Below, piece after piece: positions 48,226 through 57,429 of a DNA stretch of 64,000 nt; the stretch's first letter is position 1; the number at the start of each line of letters is the position of its first letter. The notes below the pieces were generated by a model. It made no database searches and had not been told where the DNA came from. It worked only from the letters and a program-made list of their open reading frames with translations. Source of the DNA: Acinetobacter sp. ANC 3929 (lineage in GTDB: Bacteria > Pseudomonadota > Gammaproteobacteria > Pseudomonadales > Moraxellaceae); NCBI RefSeq assembly GCF_000369405.1, contig NZ_KB849999.1, positions 788,054-852,053 of the forward strand. Direction: 5' to 3'. Made by a program: the position numbers and the translations under genes.

Positions 48226-49203
48226 ATGAGTAAAAGCATGGGTGTTCATCAAGCCATTAATATTGCAATTTTTGGGCTCAGTCTCAGAACATTAAATGAG
48301 TTAAAACAGCAAGTTCAAACGGCTGTTCCTCATCATGTGCAAATTAATTGGAGTAATATTGCCGAACCGCAACTTGATATCTTAATGATCAACCATGTGT
48401 TTTTTGACTCTCCTAATATCAAAAGCCTGCTGCAAAATAACAGAATCAATGTCCTCAAAATCGCCAATGATGTAGATAAAAATAGTGCCATTGAAAATGA
48501 CACCCTGTTCCTACCGCTGAATCATCTTCATTCCTTACATCATTGGCTTAGCCTTCGGCTGAATACTGCTTTAGACCAAAATCAGCTCATACTTGAAGAA
48601 AATTCGTCTCCTCTATTCCACCGCAAACAAATTAAAGAGATATTGCAAGAAATCCAAAATCCTAAAAATGGCAAGATACAGCTTTTTGATAGCCAAGGTT
48701 TACTTGCGATTGCAGATCCACGCAATGAATGGCTTTGGCAAAATCCTGAATTTCAGTCTTTCCAAACTGATCCAAGTTTGAATTACACCTATGCCACTCA
48801 AAATGATCAGCATTGGATTGCCGATGCACCGCAACAAGATTTAAAACAATGGCTATGGCATCTCTTGTGGACATCCATGGACTTTGAAGAATTGTGTCCC
48901 CCCTCTGCTTCCAGTTTTTATCTGGATGTCTGGCCACAACCAAAGCATAAAAGGGATCGTCAAGACATCCTGCGTATGTCAGCGTGCTTTGCGCAAGGTG
49001 CACAAATCAGCATCGTTGCCAGTCAATTGAATCTACCTGAACAAAAAATACGGCACTTCGTTGCAGCTTGTTTAGGTGCAAACTGTGGAAAACTGATTAA
49101 AGACCCTGAAGCGAAATATCATCCTCAAAATCAGCAGAACGAGACAGAACAACATTTTATGAAAAAACTGTTTGGTCGACTCCGTCATCGTTTAGGCTTT
49201 TAA
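48226..49203 (+). CDS. Unknown protein paired with a small GTPase
   Basis: I do not recognise this 325-residue protein. The N-terminal roughly 110 residues alternate hydrophobic strands and helices (INIAIFGLSLRTLNELKQQV, LDILMINHVFF, INVLKIAND) in a pattern like a receiver or Rossmann-type domain, but without phosphorylation residues I can place. The C-terminal part (RMSACFAQGAQISIVASQLNLPEQKIRHFVAACLGANCG) looks like a helix-turn-helix-like bundle. It is 14 bases upstream of the MglA-like GTPase, so the two should be co-expressed, and it may be an effector or regulator of that GTPase. Confidence 0.75.
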   Translation: MSKSMGVHQAINIAIFGLSLRTLNELKQQVQTAVPHHVQINWSNIAEPQLDILMINHVFFDSPNIKSLLQNNRINVLKIANDVDKNSAIENDTLFLPLNHLHSLHHWLSLRLNTALDQNQLILEENSSPLFHRKQIKEILQEIQNPKNGKIQLFDSQGLLAIADPRNEWLWQNPEFQSFQTDPSLNYTYATQNDQHWIADAPQQDLKQWLWHLLWTSMDFEELCPPSASSFYLDVWPQPKHKRDRQDILRMSACFAQGAQISIVASQLNLPEQKIRHFVAACLGANCGKLIKDPEAKYHPQNQQNETEQHFMKKLFGRLRHRLGF

Positions 49204-49217
49204 TCAAGGTTACAGAT

Positions 49218-49760
49218 ATGATCTTACATCAATATAAAATTGTCTTTGGCGGCACGATGGGCTCGGGTAAGTCCACGGCAATCAAAGCTTTATCAGAAAT
49301 TGAGGTGCTGAGTACGGAGGCACTGAATACCGATACCGAATCACATGAAAAACTGCTCACAACTGTTGGCATTGATTATGGTGAGCTGACCTTGGAGGAT
49401 GGGGTTAAGGTCGGTTTATATGGCACACCAGGCCAAGACCGCTTTGATTTTATCTGGTCGGTCATTTGCAAAGGTGCAATCGGTACGATTGTGATGATTG
49501 ATCATGCTGCTGAAAATCCGCTGCTTGATTTAGCGCAATATATTCAAGCATTCCAGCCCTTTGGCAATAATATCGTAATTGCAGTGACTCATATTGATCG
49601 TATGCCTGAACGCACACGATCAATTTATCGAGCATGGCAAGCAGAGCAAGGGCTAAATTATCCCTTGTTTTTTATCGATGCACGCCAGCAAGATGATGTA
49701 CTTCTTTTGGTCGAAACCTTGATTGCAAGCATTGAAGTACATTATGGACTAACCCATTAA
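49218..49760 (+). CDS. MglA/Ras-like small GTPase (COG2229 type)
   Basis: The 180-residue protein is a bacterial small GTPase of the MglA-like type. It has the P-loop GGTMGSGKST (11-20), the switch-2 motif YGTPGQDRFDFIW and the guanine-specificity motif THID. The usual switch-2 Asp of DxxG is replaced by GTPGQ, as in the COG2229 group. Such proteins act in motility, polarity or surface-dependent behaviour, often with roadblock proteins, which are not found here. The unknown gene in front is probably its partner. Confidence 0.85.
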   Translation: MILHQYKIVFGGTMGSGKSTAIKALSEIEVLSTEALNTDTESHEKLLTTVGIDYGELTLEDGVKVGLYGTPGQDRFDFIWSVICKGAIGTIVMIDHAAENPLLDLAQYIQAFQPFGNNIVIAVTHIDRMPERTRSIYRAWQAEQGLNYPLFFIDARQQDDVLLLVETLIASIEVHYGLTH

Positions 49761-49766
49761 AACAAA

Positions 49767-50567
49767 TTAGATCAAGCCTTTATAGATAAAATAACTACCG
49801 ACAACCACCAATAGGCCTGCAAAACATTTTTTCAGCATGGCTGGCGATAAACGATGTGCAACTTTGGCACCAAATTTTGCAGTGATAAAACTCATCACAC
49901 TAATGCCCAAGAACGCATAGATATGTATATAGCCAATGGTATTCGGTACATCAATCTGCTCTTTCGCGCCAAACCACATAAAACCGAGTGCACCTGCAAC
50001 CGCGATCGGTAAACCACACGCTGCTGAGGTTGCAACTGCTTTTTGCATCACCACACCATGACGATTGAGATAAGGCACGGTTAAGCTGCCACCACCAATC
50101 CCAAAAATCGCTGATGCCACACCAATCCCCCCACCGGCAGCAAGCTGTAGAGGTGCTGACGGTAAATGACGATTTGGGTCAACAACAGCATTCGCGCCCC
50201 TAAACATCTTATACGCCATCCAGACAGCGAAGACCCCAATCACTAACTGCAAATGCTGTCCCGACATTAAATCAGCAATACCTGCGCCAAGGAATGAACC
50301 GAGTACCAAGCCAGGTGCTAAATTACGGAATACTGGCCAAAGTACCGCTCCTTTTTTATGATGCGCCATCACCGAACTGATCGACGTCACAATAATGGTC
50401 GCTAACGATGTTCCAACTGCAATATGCATAATGACATTGGGGTCATAATTCATTTGAGTAAAAACAATATATAAAATTGGCACAATAATTAGGCCACCAC
50501 CCACACCAAATAGCCCCGCAGCAAATCCAGCAATTGCGCCAATCAGCAAATATATGATTAACTCCAT
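49767..50567 (-). CDS. TauE/SafE family sulfite or anion exporter-like permease
   Basis: The 266-residue protein has about eight membrane segments and the TauE/SafE signature GLFGVGGGLIIVPIL near the N-terminus and its repeat AIFGIGGGSLTVPYL in the second half. Members export sulfite, sulfonates or related anions; the substrate here is unknown. ATG 50567 is preferred to the GTG at 50573, which is directly adjacent to the divergent birA start. It is convergent with the GTPase gene. Confidence 0.88.
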   Translation of the reverse strand: MELIIYLLIGAIAGFAAGLFGVGGGLIIVPILYIVFTQMNYDPNVIMHIAVGTSLATIIVTSISSVMAHHKKGAVLWPVFRNLAPGLVLGSFLGAGIADLMSGQHLQLVIGVFAVWMAYKMFRGANAVVDPNRHLPSAPLQLAAGGGIGVASAIFGIGGGSLTVPYLNRHGVVMQKAVATSAACGLPIAVAGALGFMWFGAKEQIDVPNTIGYIHIYAFLGISVMSFITAKFGAKVAHRLSPAMLKKCFAGLLVVVGSYFIYKGLI

Positions 50568-50573
50568 AAACAC

Positions 50574-51350
50574 ATGACCACTCTACTTGTAAAAATGATG
50601 GATGATTTCGCAACCCGCCAGCTTCAACAATTATTGAACGCAAAAAATCAGTTTCCAGAAGTGGTGCTACTCAAAACAACCACAACCTCAACCAATGATG
50701 ATATACGTGAAATTGCACAAAAAGGCATTACAACAGGATTGGTATGCAGTGCACAACAAACACAAGGTCGCGGTCAACACCAACGACAATGGGCCTCTCC
50801 TGAGGGCAATATTTATTTAAGCACACTGATTCAAACCAAGACAGCACTGGATGGTCGTCTTGCGCTTGAAGTTGCGTTGAATATTCTACAGATGCCGAGC
50901 TTGCGTGGTTTGACCTTACAAGTCAAATGGCCAAATGATTTATACAGTCCCCAAGGTAAATGGGGCGGGATTTTGGTTGAACCTATTTCCCCTCATCAAG
51001 CAATTGTCGGGGTTGGGATTAATTTAAATACTCCACCCGTTGAAAATGCAGATCAACCAATTACCTCATTAGCGATGCTCGGTTTAGCTCAAATTGATCG
51101 TTTAACGCTAATTGCTGAACTCTACACTGCAATTCAACAAGCAGCACAATGGTTTGAACATGGTAGCTATAATTTAGCAGAACGCTTTAACCATCACGCG
51201 ATTTGGCTCAACCAAAACGTTGAATTTGAGCATACCCAAGGCAAAATTCAGGGACTGTTTCAAGGAATCAACAATGAAGGTGCGGTGCTGATCAAAACTG
51301 ATCAGACTCAACAATTCTATCAAGGCCGTTTGCGTCTCGCTTCGATTTGA
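50574..51350 (+). CDS. birA: Biotin--[acetyl-CoA carboxylase] ligase without DNA-binding domain
   Basis: The protein attaches biotin to acetyl-CoA carboxylase through biotinyl-AMP. The 258-residue product starts close to the catalytic domain: TTSTNDDIREIAQKG, then QTQGRGQHQRQWASPEGNIYLS, the ATP/biotin loop, and VKWPNDLYSPQGKWGGILVE. The N-terminal winged helix of E. coli BirA is missing, so it should not repress the bio genes itself. The start may be ATG 50574, or 50595/50598. coaX follows after about 15 bases, a common birA-coaX pair. Confidence 0.92.
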   Translation: MTTLLVKMMDDFATRQLQQLLNAKNQFPEVVLLKTTTTSTNDDIREIAQKGITTGLVCSAQQTQGRGQHQRQWASPEGNIYLSTLIQTKTALDGRLALEVALNILQMPSLRGLTLQVKWPNDLYSPQGKWGGILVEPISPHQAIVGVGINLNTPPVENADQPITSLAMLGLAQIDRLTLIAELYTAIQQAAQWFEHGSYNLAERFNHHAIWLNQNVEFEHTQGKIQGLFQGINNEGAVLIKTDQTQQFYQGRLRLASI

Positions 51351-51365
51351 GGAAATGATGATTCT

Positions 51366-52109
51366 ATGAAAAGTTTATGGCTGGACATTGGTAATACCCG
51401 CTTAAAGTACTGGATCACCGCACATGATCAAGTGATTGAACACGCTGCCGAGTTACATCTACAGTCACCTGCCGATTTATTGCTCGGTTTGATTCAGCAC
51501 TTTCGTCATCAAAATTTAAGTCGTGTTGGCATTTCTTCCGTTTTAGATTCGGAAAATAATCAACGTATTCACATGATTCTCGACATTCTGGATATTCCGA
51601 TTATTTTTGCCAAAGTTCAGGCGGAATATGCAGGGCTGCACTGTGGCTATGATGTACCAAGCCAGCTCGGGATTGACCGTTGGTTGCAAGTTTTGGCGAT
51701 GGCGAAGCCTAACGAAAACTTTTGTGTGATTGGTTGTGGTACGGCACTGACCATTGATCTGGTCGAAGGTTTACAGCATTTAGGTGGTTATATTTTGCCA
51801 AATTTATACCTGCAACGGGACTCCCTGATCCAGAATACCAAAGGCATCAAGATTCCTGATTCGGCTTTTGACAATTTAAAACCTGGTCATAACACCGTCG
51901 ACGCAGTACATCACGGTATTTTGCTTGGCCTAATCAGTACCATCGATCAAATTATGCAGCAATCGCCTAAAAAGCTAATCTTAACAGGTGGCGATGCAAG
52001 CTTATTTTCTAAATTCCTCAGCCATTATCAGCCTCAAGTTGAATCTGACTTGTTGCTTAAAGGCTTAAGATACTATGTTCAACTCAATTCTGCTTTCACT
52101 AAAGTTTGA
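51366..52109 (+). CDS. coaX: Type III pantothenate kinase
   Basis: CoaX phosphorylates pantothenate in the first step of coenzyme A synthesis. The 247-residue product has [11 protein letters not shown] at the N-terminus, [26 protein letters not shown] and [13 protein letters not shown], all type III signatures. It follows birA closely in one operon. Its 3' end overlaps the convergent hydrolase gene by about 30 bases. Confidence 0.95.
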   Translation: MKSLWLDIGNTRLKYWITAHDQVIEHAAELHLQSPADLLLGLIQHFRHQNLSRVGISSVLDSENNQRIHMILDILDIPIIFAKVQAEYAGLHCGYDVPSQLGIDRWLQVLAMAKPNENFCVIGCGTALTIDLVEGLQHLGGYILPNLYLQRDSLIQNTKGIKIPDSAFDNLKPGHNTVDAVHHGILLGLISTIDQIMQQSPKKLILTGGDASLFSKFLSHYQPQVESDLLLKGLRYYVQLNSAFTKV

Positions 52110-52666
52110 ATTGCCTGCAATAACTGTGGAAACTCATTAACACCATCTTCTCGACGAAAATGCCCAGCTTGAGCCACCTCAATCAACTGGGCATTCAGTA
52201 AGTTGGAAAATTTAAACGTTAAAGGAACAGGTACAATTGGATTATTGCTGGAAAAGAAAACCAGTCGTCGTTTGATATTGGCACGCAAGATACCACTCTC
52301 AAAATGTGAATGCTCAATTAAGGCATTGAACTCTGGATGGTTCGCTATTACATCATTAAACCCCGCAATAAAAATCCCTGCTTTCAATGTCATTTGCTGT
52401 AACTTTTTTGCTAAAAACCGAGCAACAGCCACACAAGACGAACCATGTGCGACCACGATGCTGTGCTCGTTCAAACCCTTTAACTGTGCTTCCAAGCATG
52501 TTTGCCAAATCTCAGCTTCAGGATGGTTGGCATCAGCAAGAAAAATACGTTCAACCCCAACCGTTTCACTTTTCAATTGCTGTTCTAGCCAAAGATACCA
52601 GTGCTGTTCTGGATCGGCATTCTCACAATGCAAGATAAATACATTATTTTTTGAATTATGTGACAT
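52079..52666 (-). CDS. RBBP9/YdeN-family alpha/beta hydrolase with substituted catalytic residues
   Basis: The 195-residue protein aligns by eye with the RBBP9/YdeN hydrolase family ([15 protein letters not shown] in place of the usual GHSLGC block, then AGFND, and [12 protein letters not shown]). The nucleophile Ser that follows His in GHSLG is Gly75 here, with Ser76 next to it, and the acid in SSDDPxVP is Asn (SSNNPIVP, 139-146). Only His169 is retained. It may be inactive or use a shifted serine. The ATG at 52666 is chosen; a GTG at 52675 adds three residues. It overlaps coaX. Confidence 0.8.
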   Translation of the reverse strand: MSHNSKNNVFILHCENADPEQHWYLWLEQQLKSETVGVERIFLADANHPEAEIWQTCLEAQLKGLNEHSIVVAHGSSCVAVARFLAKKLQQMTLKAGIFIAGFNDVIANHPEFNALIEHSHFESGILRANIKRRLVFFSSNNPIVPVPLTFKFSNLLNAQLIEVAQAGHFRREDGVNEFPQLLQAIQTLVKAELS

Positions 52667-52784
52667 AATTAACACTACTTTTCAATATAAAACATAGGTT
52701 TACTTTTAATTTTCTTCTTTTTAAAGCACCTTGAATGTTGATATTTTGTATTAAATTTATACAAAACACCTCATTTCAATCAAT

Positions 52785-52810
52785 AAAAAAAGGCGCATTA
52801 AGCGCCTTTT
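52785..52810. terminator. Terminator of ffh
   Basis: AAAAGGCGC-ATTAA-GCGCCTTTT forms a stem with an A-run on its left, which is a T-run on the minus strand. It lies 16 bases after the ffh stop and can also act on the other strand. Confidence 0.9.
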
Positions 52811-52826
52811 AGGAAGTCAATAGAAC

Positions 52827-54239
52827 TTACTTTTTCTGGTCATTGTTGCCAAATAAAGGGCCCATATTCCCGCCTCCACCACCAAATTGTTTTTGCATAT
52901 TGCCTAATGATTTCAGCATTTTGCTCATTCCAGATGGATTGGCAAATTTCTTCATCATCTTCGCCATTTGCGCTTGTTGCTTGATCAGCTTATTGACTTC
53001 AGCCACATCCATACCACAACCTGCAGCAATACGCTTTTTACGGCTTGGATTCATCAAATCAGGATTACGACGCTCTTTGATCGTCATCGACTGAATAATG
53101 GCTTCCATACGCTTGACTTGCTTTTCAGGATTGGCTTTTTCAATCGCGTCCTGAATGCCCGCATTGCTCATACCAGGCAACTTATCCAAGAAGCCCATCA
53201 TGCCGCCCATTTTGCTCATTTGCTCAAACTGCATCAGCATATCTTCAAAGTTGAAGGTTCCGCCTTTCTGCAATTTCTTCGCCATTTTTTCGGCTTTTTC
53301 TTTGTCGATCTTGCGTTCAACTTCTTCGACCAAAGAAAGGACGTCACCCATGCCCAAGATACGTTGTGCAACACGATCAGGATGGAATGGCTCAAGTGCA
53401 TCTAGTTTTTCACCAATACCCAAGAACTTGATTGGCTTGCCAGTGATGGCACGGACAGAAAGTGCCGCACCACCGCGTGCATCACCATCAGTCTTAGTCA
53501 GAATTACACCGGTCAAAGCCAAAGCATCATTAAACGCTTTTGCTGTATTGGCAGCATCCTGACCTGTCATCGCATCAACGACAAATAAAGTCTCGGTTGG
53601 TTTCACCGCAGCATGTAATTCTTTAATCTCATCCATCATGTCTTCATCGACATGTAGACGGCCCGCAGTATCGACAATCAAGACATCCGCAAACTGGATT
53701 TTCGCTTGCTCAATGGCACGATTGACAATATCAATTGGCTTTTCAGATGCTTCTGATGGAATGAAACCCACGCCAACTTCATTCGATACTGTTTCTAACT
53801 GCTTGATTGCTGCTGGACGATACACGTCCGCAGAAACAGTCATGACTTTTTTCTTTTGGCGTTCTTTCAAGAAACGCGCTAATTTTGCTGCAGTTGTGGT
53901 TTTACCCGCACCTTGTAAACCAGCGAGTAATACCACTACAGGCGGTTTTGCGCTTAAATCTAAACTCTCATTTGCCTCACCCATCATCTTGGTGAGTTCA
54001 TCATAGACAATCTTTACAAATGCCTGACCAGGAGAAAGCTGAGTCATCACTTCCTGCCCAAGCGCTTCGTCCTTAACCTTCGCGATAAATTCACGAGTTA
54101 CAGGTAACGCCACATCGGCTTCAAGAAGTGCCATACGTACTTCACGTAGGGTATCTTTAATATTGTCTTCGGTCAGCTGCCCTGAGCCAGTAACATTTCT
54201 TAAACTCTGTGTGAGTCGTTCTGTTAAGGTATCAAACAT
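52827..54239 (-). CDS. ffh: Signal recognition particle protein Ffh
   Basis: Ffh binds 4.5S RNA and signal peptides to target membrane proteins. The 470-residue product has an N domain, the G domain with GLQGAGKTTTAAKL (107-120), VDTAGRLH, TKTDGDARGG, and a methionine-rich M domain (EQMSKMGGMMGFLDKLPGM, QMAKMMKKF). The Met-rich tail ends with a Gly-rich segment. It is divergent from ypjD, a common arrangement. Confidence 0.97.
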   Translation of the reverse strand: MFDTLTERLTQSLRNVTGSGQLTEDNIKDTLREVRMALLEADVALPVTREFIAKVKDEALGQEVMTQLSPGQAFVKIVYDELTKMMGEANESLDLSAKPPVVVLLAGLQGAGKTTTAAKLARFLKERQKKKVMTVSADVYRPAAIKQLETVSNEVGVGFIPSEASEKPIDIVNRAIEQAKIQFADVLIVDTAGRLHVDEDMMDEIKELHAAVKPTETLFVVDAMTGQDAANTAKAFNDALALTGVILTKTDGDARGGAALSVRAITGKPIKFLGIGEKLDALEPFHPDRVAQRILGMGDVLSLVEEVERKIDKEKAEKMAKKLQKGGTFNFEDMLMQFEQMSKMGGMMGFLDKLPGMSNAGIQDAIEKANPEKQVKRMEAIIQSMTIKERRNPDLMNPSRKKRIAAGCGMDVAEVNKLIKQQAQMAKMMKKFANPSGMSKMLKSLGNMQKQFGGGGGNMGPLFGNNDQKK

Positions 54240-54386
54240 TGCGAAATCCGCTTAAAATGGCTAGTTGCAAAAAAATCTTTCTTAAAATAGAAAATTTATG
54301 CGTAAGATGCTATAGGATACTGTAGTTCGAAGTGAATTTATATCTTATATGGTGAATATTATTCATCCTCCTACAAAAGGTTTGAC

Positions 54387-55196
54387 ATGATCAGTCTCCC
54401 CTTGGTTTACACAATTTTGGCACTTATCGCCTATACCAGTTCTTTTTGGTATTTGTTTATACGATTGATGTCAAAACGTAGTCCAAATCTTTGGTGTTAT
54501 GGTCTTATGGTTGGATTAGGGCTGGTACTGCATAGTACCGTGCTCTATCAAGACATGATGACACCGATTGGGGTGAACTATGATGTCTTTAACTTGATGT
54601 CATTTACTTCAGGACTCATGTTGGCACTCAGTTTAATATTGAGTCTGATTCGCCCCATTCTTCCATTGAACCTGATCGGAACCCCTGTTGCCGCCTTTGG
54701 TTTAATGCTCGGCTTTGCCTTTAGCCAACCCAATCAGATTATTGAGCAACATAGCTTAGGCTTAGATTTACATATTATTCTGTCATTATCTGCCTATGCA
54801 GTTTTGCTCATGGCAACCATTCATGCTGTGTTGCTCTGGTTTCAAGATCGAGAATTGAAAAAGAAGCAAAAACGACGGATCTGGGTCAATTTATTACCTC
54901 CCTTCCAAGTGATGGAATCCTTACTGTTTGACCTGATTATTACAGGCTTTGGTTTATTGACCGCAGCATTGTTATTTGGTTTCTTTACCATTGATAATTT
55001 CTTTGCACAGCATCTGGCACATAAAACCGCGTTTAGTATCATTTCATGGTTCTTATACGGCGCGTTATTAATTGGACATTACAAATTTGGCTGGCGTGGT
55101 CGTAAAGCGATTCGTTTTACCATTACTGGTTTTGTCCTACTTGCCATTGGTTTTATGGGCAGTAAATTTGTTTTAGAAATGATTTTAGGGCGTTAG
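54387..55196 (+). CDS. ypjD: YpjD/CcsA-type inner-membrane protein (cytochrome c assembly family)
   Basis: The 269-residue protein has about eight membrane helices and belongs to the CcsA/CcmC superfamily group that includes YpjD; the LHIILSLSAYAVLLMATIHAVLLW and HKTAFSIISWFLYGALLIGHYKFGWRGRKA blocks contain the family histidines. The YpjD branch is adjacent to ffh in many gammaproteobacteria and has been linked to metal/cation metabolism. AAGG lies before its ATG. The function here is inferred by position and family. Confidence 0.85.
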   Translation: MISLPLVYTILALIAYTSSFWYLFIRLMSKRSPNLWCYGLMVGLGLVLHSTVLYQDMMTPIGVNYDVFNLMSFTSGLMLALSLILSLIRPILPLNLIGTPVAAFGLMLGFAFSQPNQIIEQHSLGLDLHIILSLSAYAVLLMATIHAVLLWFQDRELKKKQKRRIWVNLLPPFQVMESLLFDLIITGFGLLTAALLFGFFTIDNFFAQHLAHKTAFSIISWFLYGALLIGHYKFGWRGRKAIRFTITGFVLLAIGFMGSKFVLEMILGR

Positions 55197-55276
55197 ATTT
55201 TTAGCATTCTAATAAAAACTAGACAGCCTTTCTGAAAATGCGTATAACGCTGTTTTCGCTTAATTAGGTAAAAATC

Positions 55277-56206
55277 GTGAAACTTGTACTCGCTCCGATG
55301 GAAGGTCTAACTGATCCAATCATGCGTGATGTGCTCACTCATGTTGGCAGTTTTGATTGGTGCGTGACTGAGTTTATCCGTATTACCGATAGCATTCTGC
55401 CAGATCATATCTACGATAGTTTTTGTCCTGAACTTAAAAATGAAGGTAAAACTACCGCGGGTACACCTGTACACGTTCAATTTCTTGGCAATAATCCAGA
55501 GATGTTAGCCGCCAATGCCGCCAAAGTAGTTGGGCTAGGTGCACCTGCGATTGATCTTAATTTTGGTTGTCCAGCAAAAACTGTTAACCGTCATCGTGGT
55601 GGCTCTGTTCTACTGGATGAGCCTGAAACTGTGCATCAATTGGTGAAAGCCGTTCGAGATGCAGTGCCTGCACACATCCCTGTTTCAGCCAAAATGCGCC
55701 TTGGTTATCTTGATGAAAACCATACCTTAGATAACGCCCATGCCATTGAAGATGCAGGTGCAAGCTGGCTCACAGTACATGCACGTACTAAAGCAGATGG
55801 CTATACTCCACCTGCCTATTGGGAAAAAATCCAACCGATTACCGAAGCATTAAAAATTAATGTGATTGCCAATGGTGAAATCTGGAATAATGCAGATGCA
55901 AAAGCCTGCTTAGAGCAATCACACTGCCAAGATTTGATGATTGGCCGTGGTGCAGTGACTACACCTGATTTAACCCTATGTATCCGCCAGGATATGGATC
56001 ATGCCCTACTATCGTGGCAGGACCTCGTTGTACTCCAACAACGTTTTTTAAGCGGTCAATACAAGACTGAAATTGGAATGATTGGCCGTTATAAGCAATG
56101 GTTAGGCATGATGACCAAAGCTTATCCAGAAGCGCAAGCATTATGGAGTTATGTAAAAAAAATCAAACAATTGGATGAAATTATTCAATATTTAGAGAAA
56201 AGTTAA
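55277..56206 (+). CDS. dusC: tRNA-dihydrouridine(16) synthase DusC
   Basis: DusC reduces uridine 16 of tRNA using FMN and NADPH. The 309-residue product has LAPMEGLTDPIMRD, the catalytic Cys in IDLNFGCPAKTVNRHRGG, KMRLGY and HARTKADGYTPPAYWEKI, which match DusC better than DusA or DusB. The start is a GTG at 55277. It is the last plus-strand gene, with a GC-rich palindrome between it and the leftward exported protein cluster. Confidence 0.93.
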   Translation: MKLVLAPMEGLTDPIMRDVLTHVGSFDWCVTEFIRITDSILPDHIYDSFCPELKNEGKTTAGTPVHVQFLGNNPEMLAANAAKVVGLGAPAIDLNFGCPAKTVNRHRGGSVLLDEPETVHQLVKAVRDAVPAHIPVSAKMRLGYLDENHTLDNAHAIEDAGASWLTVHARTKADGYTPPAYWEKIQPITEALKINVIANGEIWNNADAKACLEQSHCQDLMIGRGAVTTPDLTLCIRQDMDHALLSWQDLVVLQQRFLSGQYKTEIGMIGRYKQWLGMMTKAYPEAQALWSYVKKIKQLDEIIQYLEKS

Positions 56207-56231
56207 ATTTCAATAGTTATCATACAAAACC

Positions 56232-56258
56232 ATAAAAAAAGCGGCCTAGGCCGCTTCA
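56232..56258 (-). terminator. Terminator of the exported protein cluster
   Basis: AAGCGGCC-TA-GGCCGCTT is a perfect palindrome (56239-56256) with an A-run on the left, so the strong T-run is on the minus strand, just after the last gene of the cluster. It may also reduce read-through from dusC. Confidence 0.85.
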
Positions 56259-56287
56259 AAATTGATTTTATCATCTACGCGATGTAA

Positions 56288-57307
56288 TTACATCCCGCTC
56301 ACTTTCATTTGTAAATTTGTTATAGAAGCACCTGACATACCAATATTACCAATCGAAGCATTCGGCAAATTATTAAACGTACCTACCTTCTGAGAGCCAC
56401 TGGTACCAAGTAATACATTATTTAGCTGAAGATCAAATTTATCCGTTGTGCCTGCATTTCCAAAAACAACTCCACCTTTATCCGTAACGCCTGCTGAACC
56501 ATAAATGCCCGCATAAAAGCCTTTAAGCCCAAAAGGGTTACCATTATTTCCAGTTAGTTTGAAGTCAAAACTCGCACCAACAGGTGTTGTAGTCGAGTTT
56601 CCAGCAGCAGCGTAGTCTGACACTAATAGAATATTACAACCAGTGCCTGAACCACAGATTGACTCAATTGCTCCATCAAAAAGAACCATACGCCCTTGAG
56701 GCGCTGCTCCCATCTGAATATTCATGCTCGGTTTATTGGACCCAAAAACGATATCAATCCCACCCACACGTAATAGCTCTTTTACATCACTTTTCAGCAA
56801 AGTGCCTGAGCTAAAAATTGCGTTCCGTATATAAGTACCTCCACTCATATTCGAAAGTGAAGTTGGGCTAGCTGTATATATTGAAAATGGAGAAATTCGA
56901 AGACCCGTTATATTGCTATCAAAAGCTAAACCAATATTGGCAAATGCTCCACCTGTAGAAGCTGTTCCTGCATCAGTATCAATAGTGGCTTTAAAACCTA
57001 GTATTGTCTCTGTACTGCCATTTAGACCCGATACTTTCACAGGTGCTGTTGTCGATTGTCCAGCGACTCCCGCAATCACTAAACCAGCGCGATTGGCATA
57101 TGATGGCGCCGTATAACCAGTATAGGATAGACCATCATTATCAATGATTGCCATTTGATTAAATTGAATGTTTGCCTGAACACCAATCGTTAAACCATCC
57201 TGCCCAGTGGTTGCAGAAAGACTTTGATCATCCATGGGTTGCATTGCCATTGTCAAAGGGCTTAGCAGCAATAATGACAAACATCCTAATTTCTTGTTTT
57301 TATTCAT
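56288..57307 (-). CDS. Exported TGQ-motif protein 5 (DUF6160-like), unknown function
   Basis: This 339-residue exported protein has a signal peptide (MNKNKKLGCLSLLLLSPLTMA) followed at once by MQPMDDQSLSATTGQDGLTI, the motif I recall for the DUF6160 family. The rest is rich in Gly, Asn, Thr and Ser with alternating hydrophobic residues, suggesting beta structure. It ends NLQMKVSGM. It is the last and most standard member of a five-gene cluster. The function is unknown; a pilus or surface-fibre role is only suggested by naming of similar Acinetobacter genes. Confidence 0.8.
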   Translation of the reverse strand: MNKNKKLGCLSLLLLSPLTMAMQPMDDQSLSATTGQDGLTIGVQANIQFNQMAIIDNDGLSYTGYTAPSYANRAGLVIAGVAGQSTTAPVKVSGLNGSTETILGFKATIDTDAGTASTGGAFANIGLAFDSNITGLRISPFSIYTASPTSLSNMSGGTYIRNAIFSSGTLLKSDVKELLRVGGIDIVFGSNKPSMNIQMGAAPQGRMVLFDGAIESICGSGTGCNILLVSDYAAAGNSTTTPVGASFDFKLTGNNGNPFGLKGFYAGIYGSAGVTDKGGVVFGNAGTTDKFDLQLNNVLLGTSGSQKVGTFNNLPNASIGNIGMSGASITNLQMKVSGM

Positions 57308-57429
57308 TGTCCTCATCCGTAGACAAATGTTTAAAATATGTACTATAGATTAGCATAATACATTCGAAGCACAATCATTTTCGCAATTAATAGATAGATG
57401 GAAAATGACAGTCTTCATAGCAATGTAAC

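Noticed and set aside
53155..53562. Long open frames antisense to ffh
   Set aside because: They are mirror frames of the highly conserved Ffh coding sequence, with no ribosome site or family match.
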